A DNA stretch of 64,000 nucleotides. Source: Bifidobacterium pluvialisilvae (GTDB lineage Bacteria; Actinomycetota; Actinomycetes; Actinomycetales; Bifidobacteriaceae). The stretch covers positions 1 to 64,000 of the forward strand of contig NZ_JAHBBI010000012.1 of the NCBI RefSeq assembly GCF_019331695.1, read 5' to 3'. The translations under genes and the position numbers were made by a program. Positions within the stretch are counted from its first letter, which is position 1; every line of letters starts with the position of its first letter. Positions 1 to 8,707 of this stretch are shown here, in pieces. The notes below the pieces were generated by a model. It did not search any database, was not told the origin of the DNA, and saw only the letters and a list, made by a program, of their open reading frames with translations.

Positions 1-323
1 GGAGCGGCTGTAGAGGCTGTGGGGGCTGTGGGGGAGGGCGTTGCGGACGCGATTGCGGGGGAAGAGCCGCTCGTTTCTGGAGCCGCCGCCACGGTGTTGG
101 GGGCGGGGACGGCGTTCTTGCGCGCGGTGCGTGCCCGGGCACGGGGCGTCTTGCGGACGGGTTGCCGGCGCGTGGCGCGTTTGGATTTCGGCTCGGGCGT
201 CGTCGCCTCGGCGGTGCGTTCGCGTTCGTCGCCGGCGTCGGCGGAGTCCGCACCGTCGGCGACGTCTTTGTGGGCTTTGACGTCGTCGTGCGTCTTGCGG
301 GAATGCAGAACCGAGAATTTCAT
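1..323 (-). CDS. N-terminal fragment of an unknown, probably disordered protein
   Basis: An open frame on the minus strand starts with ATG at 323-321 (MKFSVLHSRKTHDDV) and runs off the left edge without a stop, giving about 107 residues. The visible part is low in complexity: an Asp/Glu/Ala stretch, a basic stretch (KRATRRQPVRKTPRARARTA), then an Ala/Pro/Thr/Ser-rich stretch. This looks like a disordered, charged N-terminal extension, as found ahead of a folded or membrane domain in several actinobacterial proteins. No family is recognisable. Codon use (GC-rich third positions) supports real coding. The overlapping plus-strand frames look like shadows. Confidence 0.5.
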   Translation of the reverse strand, partial: MKFSVLHSRKTHDDVKAHKDVADGADSADAGDERERTAEATTPEPKSKRATRRQPVRKTPRARARTARKNAVPAPNTVAAAPETSGSSPAIASATPSPTAPTASTAA

Positions 324-691
324 ACCGAACAGCATAGTCGCCGCATCCTATGACGGATGGACGGTATCGGTGTGGGACGCGTGGAACGTATGGCGCACGT
401 AGGACGCGTGGGGCGGCATGGGATGGGCGGGACGGCATGGGATGGCGTGGGATGCGTGGGAGTATGGGACGGCGTGGAATGCGCGGACGGTAGTGGCGTG
501 GGAGCGATGAGGCGGATAAGGCGGTATCGGTGTGGGGCATATGGACGGCATCGGCATGGGACGGATGGTGTCGGCATGGGACGGGCGGCTCGATGTGGGA
601 CGTGCGGGTGTCGGCTCGGGATGAACGGCTCGGCATCGGATGGACGGCTCGGCATCGGATGTGCGGGCGTCCTGTGGCAACGGTGTTTAGA
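324..691. other. G-rich low-complexity gap without a gene
   Basis: This stretch is made of degenerate short repeats on the plus strand (variants of GGGACGGCAT and GGGATGGCGTGG). Long frames cross it only because stop codons are rare in such sequence, and their translations are compositionally meaningless. I see no gene. The promoter of the leftward gene at 323 should lie in its left part. Confidence 0.5.
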
Positions 692-994
692 TTTGTGGGT
701 CTATCGAGTCGCAACAGCGGTTTTGTGGGTCCGTCCTATTCATTAATAGTGGGTTAATCCGTTCATAAAGAGGTTTGTGGGTCTATCGCATACACGAGGA
801 CGGCGAAAATCGGCTCCTCGTGAACTGATAGACCCACAAATCTAATTTGGCGAGCGGATAGGCCCACGAACCTAATTTGGAGAACGGGCGGACCCACGGA
901 CTCGATTTGGCGAGCCGGTGGACCCACAAACCCGATTAGAGAACGGGACGGACCCACGAATCCAATTTGGAGAACGGATAGACCCACAAACCCG
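692..994. repeat. Convergent repeat array around a hairpin, family A, locus 1
   Basis: Plus-oriented copies of TTTGTGGGTC lie at about 692, 720 and 774. A central hairpin spans 774-840, with the core CGCATACACGAGGAC at 787-801. To its right, inverted copies (GACCCAC) follow at a strict 30-bp period: units begin at 845, 875, 905, 935 and 965 with the frame ATTTGGNGARCGG. The left and right halves face each other, so the whole locus is an imperfect palindrome. Related loci are at 44664 and 57597. Small frames here translate into repeated FVGL/FVGP strings and are not considered genes. Confidence 0.8.
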
Positions 995-999
995 TGGGA

Positions 1000-3009
1000 C
1001 TATTGACCGGTGGATATCTTCGGCATCGCATCCGTATCGCGGCGGAACCAGAGGGCGAGGAACGCGAACACGAAGACCAACGGCAGCATGTGGCGGTCGA
1101 AGTTGTTGGCCGGTGCGGTGATCATCACGCCCATGAGCAGCAGCATCGGCAGGTGGAACGCGAGGGCGCGCCAGCGCCGCAGCACCACTTCGGCCGCGCC
1201 GACGACGAGCACGAGAACCGTCCAGAAGTTGCCGTGGATGGGCCAGCCGAGCACCGGAATATGCGACCAGCCGTTGAATGCCCAGGCCACGGCGTCGCGC
1301 CAGCCGCCCATCCAGCCGGCGATATGCGTGGCGTTGGTCTTGATGACGCCGTTGTCGATGTAGTAGATGGCCGAGACGTAGGGGATGTCGGTCACGTCGA
1401 AGTAGCCGTAGCTTTCGGCGAGCAGGGCGTCGATGGCGATGACGGGGTTCGCCTTGACGATCTCCACCCATGCGGCGTTGAACTGCCGCATGTCGTCGGC
1501 GGTGACGGTCTTCCACTGGTAGACGATGGTCTTATCCTCAGCGGAGCCTGACGATTTCATGCGGTCGGCGTCCTGGGGGAAGTAGGCCTGCGCGGCGCCG
1601 TCGAGGTCGATGATGGGGGCGAGCTTCTCGCGGGCGCTTTGGGGGATGCCTTGGGGATTGCGTTGGGCGACGCGGCCGATCTGCTGGAGTTGGATGCCTT
1701 TGCTTTCGATGGCGTCGCCGTTGATGATGGTGTTCGACGCGGTGAGCGCCGTGAGCATGCCCTGGAACGCGATGAGGGGGATGAGCAGGGCGACGGCCCA
1801 TGTGCGCCAGCGGCGGCGGTCGGCCAGCATGGCGAGGACGAACAGCAGTGCGACGACGTAGACCGCGTATTTGGCGCTGGCCAGCATGACGAACGTGGAA
1901 ACGGCGAGCGCGACGGCGGTGCGCGGCGGCACGGGGATGTGGGTGATGGTTCCGCCAACTCGGGTGGCGGGCTTGCTGTTCTGAGCAACGGACTTCTCGT
2001 TCTGGACGGCGGGCGTTCCGTTGCTGCTGCCGTTCTGAGAGGCAGGACTTCCGTTTTCTCGGTCATCCTGAGCGGAGGCCGACAGGCCGGAGTCGAAGAA
2101 TCGTGTGGCGTGAATCTCATACAGCACGCCGAACCACCAGACGAATGCGAATGCGAACAGAGGGGACTTCGTCAATGCGATGGTGCTGGTGACGATGATG
2201 GGGTTGAGGAGCAGCATCGCGAGCACGATGAGGCGGGTGGCGGCGGACCCCTTCGGACCGGCGTCCGCAGGGCGGCCGGTCCCTGCGTCGTGCAGGAACG
2301 GCATGTTGAGGAAGCGGTTCGCGGTGGCGGCGCAGCAGAACGCGGCGAAGGCGAACTGTGCGCCTGACAGCAGCACGACGCCGGCGTCGGGCGCGCCGGT
2401 GAGCGCGCGGCTGGCGAATGCGACGCCGCCATACAGCAGGGTGAGCAGGATGTTGTGCTGGTTGGTGAGGAACGTCGGGTCGGCGGGCCAGAGATAATGC
2501 GCGGTCGGGTAGACGTCCATGATGGTGTTCACCACGCCCGTGCCGTCGAGATAGGTCTGGGGATTGCCGTGGGTCTGCTCCCAGAACGACGTGAATTCGC
2601 GGATCTGCGAGAACAGGTCGGCGCCGAACGCGCTGAGCAGCGTCGCATAGCACCACAGCCATCCGATGAGCAGTATCACCGCGAGCTTCCATGTGCGGTC
2701 GGTCGCGCGTATGATTGTGTCTTCGTACCTCGCGAGGAATCCCCGGGGTTTTCCACCATCGTCGCCGTTTCCGCGCATAACTCTGGGGATACCGGGGATG
2801 CGCCATCCGCTGCGTGCGATGCTCGCCAGACCGATGACCAGCCCGAGATACACGGCGAACGCCGCGACGAGTATCGCCGCATTGCCGAGCGAGAAGTCGG
2901 CTATCGACCCGTCCGCACGGTAGATCGGCCCGACCGCCGTGCAGAAGGCCAGCCACAGGCAGGCCAGGGCCGCCAACATCCATCGCAAAACATTCCAAAC
3001 CGTAGTCAT
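1000..3009 (-). CDS. Multi-pass membrane protein, DUF6020-like
   Basis: The 669-residue protein starts at ATG 3009; a longer frame to 3114 would read through the upstream hairpin. It has about a dozen hydrophobic segments, the first at residues 6-28 and the second near 40-62. The motif GADLFSQIREF after the third segment recalls the DUF6020 family, common in bifidobacteria and resembling lipid-linked glycosyltransferases of the GT39/GT83 fold. Family assignment is from memory of the motif and is tentative; substrate unknown. A hydrophilic Ser/Asn/Gln-rich loop near residues 303-345 contains an in-frame REP-like repeat (2062-2102). Downstream of bioY on the same strand but separated from it by a strong hairpin. 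Confidence 0.6.
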   Translation of the reverse strand: MTTVWNVLRWMLAALACLWLAFCTAVGPIYRADGSIADFSLGNAAILVAAFAVYLGLVIGLASIARSGWRIPGIPRVMRGNGDDGGKPRGFLARYEDTIIRATDRTWKLAVILLIGWLWCYATLLSAFGADLFSQIREFTSFWEQTHGNPQTYLDGTGVVNTIMDVYPTAHYLWPADPTFLTNQHNILLTLLYGGVAFASRALTGAPDAGVVLLSGAQFAFAAFCCAATANRFLNMPFLHDAGTGRPADAGPKGSAATRLIVLAMLLLNPIIVTSTIALTKSPLFAFAFVWWFGVLYEIHATRFFDSGLSASAQDDRENGSPASQNGSSNGTPAVQNEKSVAQNSKPATRVGGTITHIPVPPRTAVALAVSTFVMLASAKYAVYVVALLFVLAMLADRRRWRTWAVALLIPLIAFQGMLTALTASNTIINGDAIESKGIQLQQIGRVAQRNPQGIPQSAREKLAPIIDLDGAAQAYFPQDADRMKSSGSAEDKTIVYQWKTVTADDMRQFNAAWVEIVKANPVIAIDALLAESYGYFDVTDIPYVSAIYYIDNGVIKTNATHIAGWMGGWRDAVAWAFNGWSHIPVLGWPIHGNFWTVLVLVVGAAEVVLRRWRALAFHLPMLLLMGVMITAPANNFDRHMLPLVFVFAFLALWFRRDTDAMPKISTGQ

Positions 3010-3066
3010 CGCCCCGATTCTATCGGGAAAACGCGAGTTGTGGGTGTTCGTATCGGCCGTCACAGA

Positions 3067-3106
3067 GGAAACATGCGGATGTGCTCGGTCACATCCGCAT
3101 GTTTCC
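3067..3106 (-). terminator. Strong hairpin, probable bioY terminator
   Basis: A perfect 17-bp inverted repeat (arms 3067-3083 and 3090-3106, loop of 6) lies just beyond the bioY stop and before the next gene start. There is no clear U-tract on the minus strand, so this may be a rho-independent terminator of the actinobacterial type without U residues, or a processing site. Confidence 0.65.
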
Positions 3107-3133
3107 CGAATCAAAGCCTCACCGCTCGCATAT

Positions 3134-3748
3134 TCACCGTTTGCTGACGGAGAATCCGGCGCAGACGGCGGAAACGATGACGGCCTTCGGCAGGTCGCCG
3201 ACGAGGAAGCCGAGCGACGCCGCCATCACGGCTCCGAACGGCACGCCGGTCAGCACCGACTGCACGAATGCGCCGAACGGGTAGAGCACCACGATCACGC
3301 CCAGCACGATCGCGCCGAAATACCGCAGCGCCGTCAGCAGCCGACCGCGCACCGAATCGGTGCGGGCCCTGCCGCGCACCAGCGCCGTGATGACCACGGC
3401 CGGGAGGAACCCGATGAGGAATCCGGCGCTCGGCCCGACCAGCGCCAGCGTGGACGCGCCGCCCGCGAACACCGGCAGACCAGCCGCGCCGGCCGCCAGA
3501 TACGTGGCCACCGCGCTCGCGGCCTCGCGCCAGCTGAGCGTGAGCCCGGCCAGCATCAGCACGAACGTCTGCATCGTGATGGGCACCGGCGTGCCCGGCA
3601 CCGGAATCTCGCCGGCGGCCGCCGCGGCCCACATGAGGCCGGCGAACAGCAGCGCCTTCGCCCCCGAGGCCAGCAGACGGCGTGCGGTGGCGGCATCGGC
3701 CTCTTGGCGGATGCGCTCAAGGGCTGGACCATGGTGTTGTGAAATCAT
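3134..3748 (-). CDS. bioY: Biotin transporter BioY
   Basis: The product (204 residues) is the substrate-binding membrane component (S component) of an ECF-type biotin importer. Evidence is the BioY signature PVPITMQTFVLMLAGLTLS near residues 55-73, five or six hydrophobic helices and Ala/Gly-rich helix packing. ATG at 3748 is chosen because AGGGA lies 6-8 bases upstream; an upstream ATG at 3790 has no good ribosome site. It is divergent from birA, and the shared 230-bp gap holds a candidate operator, which fits biotin-responsive control. No EcfA/EcfT genes lie nearby, so it would use shared ECF subunits or act alone. Confidence 0.9.
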   Translation of the reverse strand: MISQHHGPALERIRQEADAATARRLLASGAKALLFAGLMWAAAAAGEIPVPGTPVPITMQTFVLMLAGLTLSWREAASAVATYLAAGAAGLPVFAGGASTLALVGPSAGFLIGFLPAVVITALVRGRARTDSVRGRLLTALRYFGAIVLGVIVVLYPFGAFVQSVLTGVPFGAVMAASLGFLVGDLPKAVIVSAVCAGFSVSKR

Positions 3749-3896
3749 ACAAATCCCTTCGATATGCGGCGGCGGCAATAATGGCAACACGTCAAACGTT
3801 CTATGCGCGTATATGTCGTAACCGTTGGAAAATCACGTGTTTCGTACGGCTGGAGGCCGCTGGTATCTCAGCATAAATACCGGTCTTACGGAACCG

Positions 3897-3914
3897 TTTG
3901 TATGAACGTACAAA
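3897..3914. promoter_or_regulatory. Candidate operator between bioY and birA
   Basis: TTTGTA-N6-TACAAA, a dyad in the divergent bioY/birA gap. Its position suggests control of biotin uptake or carboxylase genes. The regulator is not known; the BirA here has no DNA-binding domain, so another protein would be needed. Confidence 0.35.
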
Positions 3915-3981
3915 AACCGGCACCGGATTTTGTCGCTTTGGGGATTCCGTTGCGAGGCCGCGGATTGATAGCGTGACGAAT

Positions 3982-4950
3982 ATGCCGATTCATGACTTTG
4001 TCTGGCGGGCGCCCGCCCCGCGCACCGCCGCCGAGGCGGATTCGCTGACGATTCTGGATACGGTCGATTCCACCAACACGATGATGACCCGTGACATCGC
4101 GGCCGGCGCGCCGGATGCGGACCACGGTGGGGATGCCGTGCACCGCATCGCGCACCTGTACGACGATGCCGCCACCGGGGATGCCGCGGCCGCCGGGAAG
4201 CATGCGCTGCCGGTCGCCGTGGCCGTCTCGGACACGCAGACCAAATGCCACGGCCGTCTCGGCCGCGTCTGGTACAACCGGCCGGGCCAGTCGCTGCTCG
4301 CATCGTTCGCCGTGCCCGCGCCCACCGCGCTCATCACCGCATCGTTGGGTGGCTGGATCACCATGAGCGCCGGCCTCGCCGTGCTCGACGCCATGAGGGA
4401 CGTCGCGGACGAATACAGGATTTCGGCGCTGGGCGCCGATCGGGGGAAGCTCACCATCAAATGGCCGAACGACGTGTTCTGCGACGGGCGCAAGCTGGCC
4501 GGCGTGCTCAGCGAATTCGTGCCCGTCGACGACCGTTGTTCGGCCGTGGTCATCGGCATCGGACTCAACCTGTTCGTGCCGCAGGCCGACCTGCCGACCG
4601 AGATCGCCACGTCGTTGCAGCTGCATTACGGGAACCTTCCCGATTATGCGACGCTGCGCGACGCGTTGATGGCCGGCATCGTCCATCATCTGCGCGAACG
4701 GCTCGAACGGCTTTACGCCGACCCGAAGGCCGGCGTGGCCGACGTGCTGCGCGAGGTCGGGGCGGTGAGCTGGACGCTCGGCCGCCGCGTCGAGGCGCGG
4801 CTCGCCGACGGCGGCAGCGTATGCGGCACGGCGACGGCCATCAACCCCGACGCCTCGCTGACCATCCGCGACGACGCCGGAGCGACCCACGTCGTCACGA
4901 CCGGCGACGTCGGCGTCATGCCGATGCCACCCGCGCCGGCATCCGCCTGA
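3982..4950 (+). CDS. birA: Biotin--[acetyl-CoA-carboxylase] ligase
   Basis: This cytoplasmic 322-residue enzyme activates biotin with ATP and attaches it to the carrier lysine of the carboxylase encoded next. Visible motifs: DSTNT near residue 31, the biotinyl-AMP loop TKCHGRLGRVWYN, the lysine motif KWPND (K160) followed by GRKLAGVL, VVIGIGLNL, and a C-terminal SH3-like domain (DGGSVCGTATAI). There is no N-terminal winged helix, so it is a monofunctional ligase and not a repressor. The start at 3982 (MPIHDFVW) removes a non-conserved 28-residue extension. It is 62 bases ahead of the carboxylase gene and probably co-transcribed with it. Confidence 0.93.
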   Translation: MPIHDFVWRAPAPRTAAEADSLTILDTVDSTNTMMTRDIAAGAPDADHGGDAVHRIAHLYDDAATGDAAAAGKHALPVAVAVSDTQTKCHGRLGRVWYNRPGQSLLASFAVPAPTALITASLGGWITMSAGLAVLDAMRDVADEYRISALGADRGKLTIKWPNDVFCDGRKLAGVLSEFVPVDDRCSAVVIGIGLNLFVPQADLPTEIATSLQLHYGNLPDYATLRDALMAGIVHHLRERLERLYADPKAGVADVLREVGAVSWTLGRRVEARLADGGSVCGTATAINPDASLTIRDDAGATHVVTTGDVGVMPMPPAPASA

Positions 4951-5012
4951 TCGTTGCACAACCCGTTACGAAACCCACCTACGAAACGAAAATCCACGAA
5001 CCGAAGGACCCT

Positions 5013-6905
5013 ATGCGAAAACTGTTGATCGCCAACCGCGGGGAGATCGCCCTGCGCGTGGTGCGAACCGCCCAGGAGATGGGCATCGGCACGGTCGCCG
5101 TCTACGCCGAACAGGACCGTGACGCCATGTACGCGCAGATGGCCGACGAGGCGTATCTGCTCTCCGGCGACACGAACCTCAAGACGTATCTCAACGAGGA
5201 CCTCATCGTCGACATCGCCAAACGCTCCGGCGCCGACGCGCTGCATCCCGGATACGGCTTCCTCTCCGAATTCTCGTCGTTCGCGCGCAAGGTGCAGGAC
5301 GCCGGCATCACGTGGGTCGGGCCGAAGCCCGAGGCGCTCGACGAGCTCGGCGACAAGATCAGCGCCTGCAAGGTGGCGGCCCGCGCCAAGGTGCCGGTCG
5401 TGCCGGGACTGGCCGAACCGGTCACCGACATGCGCACGCTGCTCGACTTCGCCAACGCGAACGGCTACCCGGTGATGATGAAGAAGGCCGACGGCGGCGG
5501 CGGACGCGGCATCACCCTCATCCACAACGACGACGAGCTGCGCCAGTTCTACCTCAACCACGACGCCCTGCAGGGCGGCGACCTCGGCGACTACTTCATC
5601 GAGAAGTTCGTCGACAAGGCCCGCCACGTGGAGACCCAGTCCGGCCGCGACAGCCACGGCAACTTCACCGTCTACTCCACGCGCGACTGCTCCGTGCAGC
5701 GCCGCAACCAGAAGCTCGTGGAGGAGGCGCCCGCGCCGTTCCTCACCGCCGACGTGCGCGCCCAGCTCGAAGGCTTCTCCGAACGGCTCTTCGACACCGT
5801 CGACTACGTGGGCCTCGGCACCTGCGAGTTCCTCGTCACCCCCGCCGGCCGCGTGTACTTCATGGAGGTCAACCCGAGGCTCCAGGTGGAGCACACCGTC
5901 AGCGAGCAGGTCAGCGGCCTCGACCTCGTGCGCGAGCAGCTCACCATCGCCGACGGCGGCGAACTCACCAAGGCGCCCGCCCCGCGCGGCCACGCGTTCG
6001 AGCTGCGCATCACCAGCGAGGACCCGGCCACGAACCTCACGCCGAGCTCCGGCACGCTGGAATCCATCACCTGGCCGTCCGGCCCCGGCATCCGCATCGA
6101 CACCGGCGTGGAGGTGGGCGACACCGTCTCCCCGAAGGACGACTCCATGATGGGCAAGGTCATCGTCACCGCCCAGGACCGTCTCGCCGCCGTGGCCCGC
6201 GTGCGCCGCGCCCTGCGCGAGCTGAGCATCGAGGGCGTGCCCACGCCGGCCAGCCTCTTCCAGAAGATCTTCACCAACCCCGACTTCACCGCCGAGAACG
6301 GCCACCCGTTCGAGGTGACCACCAAGTGGCTGGAACGCAACTACCTCAACGCCAAGCCGCAGGCCGTCTCGGCCGGCCAGCCCGCCTCGGTGAGCGGCCG
6401 CGACGAACGCCGCCCCGCCATGGAGACGTTCAACGTGGAGGTCGACAACAAGCGTGTGAAGCTCGCCGTGCCGTCCGACCTGCTCGCCGGCATCGGCTCC
6501 GGCAGGGGCACGAGCGGCCCGCGCCGCCCCACCCAGCCGCTGCGCGGCACCGGATTGCACGACGTCGGCGAGAACAGCCGTCATACGGACGACGCGGCGC
6601 GGTCCGGCATCATCGTCGCCACCATGCAGGCCGTCGTCACACGCATCAACGTGGCCGAAGGACAGACCGTCGACAAGGGCGACCTGCTCGTCGTGCTCGA
6701 ATCCATGAAGATGGAGAACTACGTGTACGCGCCCGCCAAGGGCGTCATCAAGAAGATCGGCGTGGGCGTGGCCGACGGCGTCGACCCCGGCCAGACGCTC
6801 GTGACGATGGACATCGAAGGCGCCACGCACGAACATGCGAACGACCGCCATGACGATGCGGCCAGTGCGGCCGCACACGATACGACCGACGGAAAGGAGG
6901 CCTGA
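5013..6905 (+). CDS. accC: Acyl-CoA carboxylase alpha subunit (biotin carboxylase plus biotin carrier)
   Basis: The product (630 residues) carboxylates its own biotin with ATP and bicarbonate to supply malonyl-CoA (or methylmalonyl-CoA). Order: N-terminal biotin carboxylase domain (MRKLLIANRGEIALRVVR), ATP-grasp glycine loop KKADGGGGRGI near 156-166, EVNPRLQVEHTVSE, a linker, then a C-terminal biotinyl carrier domain with ESMKMEN in which K566 is the biotinylated lysine. The combination in one chain is the actinobacterial AccA type. Start chosen at ATG 5013 after GAAGGACC; the frame is open further upstream, but that part is the shifted shadow of birA. The partner begins one base after the stop. 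Confidence 0.93.
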   Translation: MRKLLIANRGEIALRVVRTAQEMGIGTVAVYAEQDRDAMYAQMADEAYLLSGDTNLKTYLNEDLIVDIAKRSGADALHPGYGFLSEFSSFARKVQDAGITWVGPKPEALDELGDKISACKVAARAKVPVVPGLAEPVTDMRTLLDFANANGYPVMMKKADGGGGRGITLIHNDDELRQFYLNHDALQGGDLGDYFIEKFVDKARHVETQSGRDSHGNFTVYSTRDCSVQRRNQKLVEEAPAPFLTADVRAQLEGFSERLFDTVDYVGLGTCEFLVTPAGRVYFMEVNPRLQVEHTVSEQVSGLDLVREQLTIADGGELTKAPAPRGHAFELRITSEDPATNLTPSSGTLESITWPSGPGIRIDTGVEVGDTVSPKDDSMMGKVIVTAQDRLAAVARVRRALRELSIEGVPTPASLFQKIFTNPDFTAENGHPFEVTTKWLERNYLNAKPQAVSAGQPASVSGRDERRPAMETFNVEVDNKRVKLAVPSDLLAGIGSGRGTSGPRRPTQPLRGTGLHDVGENSRHTDDAARSGIIVATMQAVVTRINVAEGQTVDKGDLLVVLESMKMENYVYAPAKGVIKKIGVGVADGVDPGQTLVTMDIEGATHEHANDRHDDAASAAAHDTTDGKEA

Positions 6906-6906
6906 G

Positions 6907-8505
6907 ATGACCGATACGCTGGGAGTCTCCGTCGACACGACGAACGCGGCCGCCGCCCGGCACCAGCCGGTGCGCGAGGCCATCGCGCGCGCGGCCGAGC
7001 TCGCGCGCGACGCCGAGGCGAACGCCGTCAAACGGCAGCACGCCAAAGGCAAGTACACGGCGCGCGAACGCCTCGACCTGCTGTTCGACACCGACACGTT
7101 CGAGGAGATCGGCCGGTTCAACGGCGGCGACATCAACGCCGGCAAGGCCGGCTCCGCCGTCATCACCGGCTTCGGCAAGATCTACGACCGCAAGGTGGCC
7201 GTCTACGCACAGGACTTCTCCGTGCGCGGCGGCACCATGGGACTGGCCGAAGGCCGCAAGATCTGCCATCTCATGGACATGGCCATCGATCTGAAGATCC
7301 CCGTCGTCGCGTTGATCGACTCCGGCGGCGCGCGCATCCAGGACGGCGTGGCCGCGCTCGCCCAGTACGGGCACATCTTCCGCAGGACCTGCGAGGCCAG
7401 CGGCTTCATCCCGCAGATCTCCCTGATCCTCGGCCCGTGCGCCGGCGGCGCCGTCTACTGCCCGGCGCTGACCGACCTCATCATCATGACCAAGGAGAAC
7501 TCGAACATGTTCGTCACCGGCCCCGACGTGGTCAAGGCCGCGACCGGCGAGACGATCAGCATGGACGAGCTCGGCGGCGGCTACGTGCACAACGCCACGT
7601 CCGGCGTGGCCCACTATCTCGGCGAGGACGAGGCCGACGCCATCGACTACGCGCGCACCGTGCTCGCCTACCTGCCGTCCAACAGCGACGAACAGGCGCC
7701 GACCTACGCGTACGCGTCCGGCCACGCCGAGCAGGAGGCCGCCAAGCGCATCGGCACCATCATGCCCGATAACGACCGCCAGCCGTACGACGTGCTCGAC
7801 GTGATCCGCTGCATCGTCGACTACGGCGAATTCGTGCAGGTGCAGGAGCTCTACGCGCAGTCCGCCGTCGTCGGCTTCGCCTGCATCGACGGCCGGCCCG
7901 TCGGCGTCGTCGCCAACCAGCCGAACGTGCTGGCCGGCATCCTCGACGTCGAGGCGTCCGAAAAGGTCGCCAGATTCGTACGATTGTGCGACGCGTTCAA
8001 CCTGCCCGTCATCACGCTCGTCGACACGCCCGGATACAAGCCCGGCGCCGACCAGGAGCACAACGGCATCATCCGCCGCGGCGCCAAGGTCATCTACGCG
8101 TACGCCAACGCGCAGGTGCCGATGATCACCATCATCCTGCGCAAGGCGTTCGGCGGCTCATACATCGTGATGGGTTCCAAGGCCATCGGCGCCGACGTGA
8201 ACGTGGCGTGGCCCAGCTCGCAGATCGCCGTGCTCGGCGCGGCCGGCGCGGTGAACATCATCCACCGCAAGGACCTGCAGAAGGCGCGCGAGGCCGGGCA
8301 GGACGTCGACGCGCTGCGGCGACGCCTGGCCGACGAATACGAAAAGACCACGGTGAACGCCAACCTCTCCCTCGAAATGGGCGAGATCGACGCGATGATC
8401 GACCCCGAGCAGACGCGCGACGTCATCGAACGATCGCTGAGGCTGCTCTCCACCAAGCGGCGCGTGCGCCGCACCGGCAAACACCACGGCAACCAGCCGA
8501 TGTGA
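6907..8505 (+). CDS. accD: Acyl-CoA carboxylase beta subunit (carboxyltransferase)
   Basis: 532 residues, of the length and type of PccB/AccD5. It transfers the carboxyl group from biotin to acetyl- or propionyl-CoA. Visible features: the N-terminal carboxyltransferase half with DSGGARIQDGVAAL and the oxyanion region GPCAGGAVYCPALTD, and the C-terminal half with DTPGYKPGADQEHNGIIR and AFGGSYIVMGSKAIGAD. An ideal AGGAGG lies 8 bases before ATG 6907, one base after the alpha-subunit stop, so the pair is translationally coupled. Acetyl-CoA is the likely main substrate because FAS-I follows directly. Confidence 0.92.
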   Translation: MTDTLGVSVDTTNAAAARHQPVREAIARAAELARDAEANAVKRQHAKGKYTARERLDLLFDTDTFEEIGRFNGGDINAGKAGSAVITGFGKIYDRKVAVYAQDFSVRGGTMGLAEGRKICHLMDMAIDLKIPVVALIDSGGARIQDGVAALAQYGHIFRRTCEASGFIPQISLILGPCAGGAVYCPALTDLIIMTKENSNMFVTGPDVVKAATGETISMDELGGGYVHNATSGVAHYLGEDEADAIDYARTVLAYLPSNSDEQAPTYAYASGHAEQEAAKRIGTIMPDNDRQPYDVLDVIRCIVDYGEFVQVQELYAQSAVVGFACIDGRPVGVVANQPNVLAGILDVEASEKVARFVRLCDAFNLPVITLVDTPGYKPGADQEHNGIIRRGAKVIYAYANAQVPMITIILRKAFGGSYIVMGSKAIGADVNVAWPSSQIAVLGAAGAVNIIHRKDLQKAREAGQDVDALRRRLADEYEKTTVNANLSLEMGEIDAMIDPEQTRDVIERSLRLLSTKRRVRRTGKHHGNQPM

Positions 8506-8546
8506 CCGCCGGCCACGTATGCGGCATGCGGAGGCGGAATCCCATG

Positions 8547-8594
8547 CCTCCCTCTGATGAGGGAGGTGGCGCGCCGAAGGCGTGACGGAGGGAG
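8547..8594. repeat. REP-like palindromic element (CTCCCTC type)
   Basis: Imperfect palindromic unit with CTCCCTC/GAGGGAG ends and an inner GCGCCGAAGGCG stem, between accD and fas. The same family, in the other orientation, is carried in the 104-bp tandem units after hsdS. Confidence 0.7.
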
Positions 8595-8707
8595 AGACCA
8601 CAGTCGACATGGCCCAGCCAACACAACCCAGACTTCAATCAACCAACCATCGAACCAACCAACAGACCGATAAGAATCACAAGGAACACAGGAACACAAG
8701 GAACATC

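Noticed and set aside
357-746. 129-codon frame in the G-rich gap at the left edge
   Set aside because: Low-complexity repeats without stops; no start signal and no family pattern, and it runs into the family A repeat.
763-987. Minus-strand frame giving repeated FVGL/FVGP peptides, with relatives at 44701-44943 and 57510-57743
   Set aside because: The peptides are simply translations of the family A repeat; no ribosome sites, and all similarity is explained at DNA level.
692-994. CRISPR array (30-bp periodicity)
   Set aside because: Units are degenerate throughout with no unique spacers, are inverted across a centre, and no cas gene is present in the window.
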